The notes under the pieces: generated by a model | What the model was told of the DNA's origin: nothing | Databases searched by the model: none | Seen by the model: only the letters and a program-made list of their open reading frames with translations | Position numbers and translations under genes: made by a program | Shown here: positions 63,081 to 64,000 of the stretch, in pieces | How positions within the stretch are numbered: the stretch's first letter is position 1 | How the letters are laid out: each line of letters opens with the position of its first letter | NCBI GenBank assembly: GCA_964034945.1 | Contig: OZ035960.1 | Coordinates: 112,751,324 to 112,815,323 of the forward strand | Reading direction: 5' to 3' | From: Chrysopilus asiliformis | Lineage: Eukaryota; Arthropoda; Insecta; Diptera; Rhagionidae | DNA length: 64,000 bases

Positions 63081-64000
63081 TTATAATTTTACATTAAATT
63101 CTTCGATAATCTCTTCCCAATCATTTTTAGCTGACGGTGAATGTTTTGTCTTTAAGTTGGGTGAATTACCGGATGTAACTCCTCCCACCTTAGTATCTGG
63201 ATTCTCCTGAATCTTGTTTATAATTTTTATTTCGGGTTTCTTATGCTTCAGATAAAAATATACTAATAACACAATAATTAGAATTATTATTAGCATTGTA
63301 AAGCTTCCCAAGCCGTAATTGATTTTTTTGTGATATTTTAATTCCCGAATTTCCTGAATATTTTTCTCTAAGTTCAGTGCAATTTCTTCGAATGTTAATT
63401 GATTATTGCTTATATTAAAACTTTCAATTGGATTGATTACAAATTTTTCCTTAAATTCATAAATCGTATTACTATATATTTCATTGTTAATATATAAAGT
63501 ACAATTATTAAAGTTAATAATATAATTGCCATCAAGTTTAATTTTTCTTGAATCACAATTGGATTTTAATGTTTTATTTCTCATATTGTTTAAAATCAAC
63601 ATATTATCATCTAGATTTATATGTTCTTCTTCCTTTTTTATTATTAGTTTACAATTCTTCTGAACTATACAATTTTTACTTAATTTTAACTCATTTAAGG
63701 TTTTATTATCTTCATAAAAATAGGTTTTGTTTTTAATTTTTATTACATATTCTAAATCAGAATCAACTTGTTTACTATATGAATTTGGGACGGGTATTAT
63801 TAGCCTTTTATTCGCCTTTATAGTCATCGATGGTATTTTAATTGCAAATACGATTTCATTATCTCTAAATTTGGCTACAGCTAATCTGATATTTAATAGT
63901 TTTTTTAAAATCAATGTCGTATTCGATAATTTCTTCTTTGGTTAAAGCATCAGGGTGTAAAATACCTATTCTAGCTGAAGCTATGTTATTTTGAATATGT
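63081..64000 (-). pseudogene. Envelope-like gene of an insect LTR element, 3' part, frameshifted
   Basis: The main open part (63081-63941) codes for the C-terminal region of an envelope-like membrane protein of the errantivirus (gypsy/17.6/297) kind. It has a lysine- and asparagine-rich ectodomain with several N-glycosylation sequons and spaced cysteines, a single membrane segment at about residues 204-231 counted from 63914, and a short charged cytoplasmic tail ending at TAA 63081-63083. No ATG opens it. The upstream coding frame, running in from the window edge, is a different frame; the two meet at a seven-base A run (63900-63906, T on +), so the gene is broken there by one base or misread in a homopolymer. 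Assignment rests on overall character and position by an LTR-like region. Other env-bearing insect elements are possible. Confidence 0.6.

Overview
The window is eukaryotic nuclear DNA, almost certainly from an insect and most likely a dipteran. It is AT-rich. The one clear gene is split by several 57-60 nt introns with GT-AG ends. The remainder is dense in miniature inverted-repeat elements, foldbacks, SINE-like and RTE-like repeats, and the last kilobase holds part of an insect-type (errantivirus-like) LTR element with an envelope-like gene. The species cannot be named from the sequence.

Layout: (1) 233-5720 (+) is an 11-exon gene coding for about 923 residues. It is homologous to poly(ADP-ribose) glycohydrolase (PARG), but the catalytic Gln-Glu-Glu has become Gln-Glu-Cys, and about 480 low-complexity residues lie between the two halves of the macrodomain. 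This PARG-like probable pseudoenzyme is the most interesting object here. (2) 5.7-62.6 kb is gene-poor. Only low-confidence small gene models could be assembled there: a two-exon model at 26460-26730, a three-exon model at 17317-17739 and a possible terminal exon at 34480-34655. Most recognisable structure is non-autonomous mobile DNA: a 97%-identical foldback (6854-7245); TA-flanked elements (7415-8777, 12504-13081, 16045-16816 and its inverted partner 55550-56381); PIF/Harbinger-like elements with three-base target duplications (42137-42674, and 49860-50110 nested inside 49728-50127); and further inverted-repeat elements (30616-30853, 39242-39658, 54063-54240, 54488-54751, 60288-60696). There are also tRNA-derived sequences (12.7 kb, 31.1 kb) and three dispersed families (RTE-like tails, a GTCC/GTCT family, and a family with long G-runs). 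(3) 62.8-64.0 kb (-) is the 3' end of an LTR element whose envelope-like gene is frameshifted at a seven-base homopolymer and runs off the window.

No operons, CRISPR arrays, rRNA or intact tRNA genes were seen. Functional links between genes cannot be drawn. The PARG-like gene stands alone, and the downstream 56 kb looks like a repeat-filled intergenic or intronic region.
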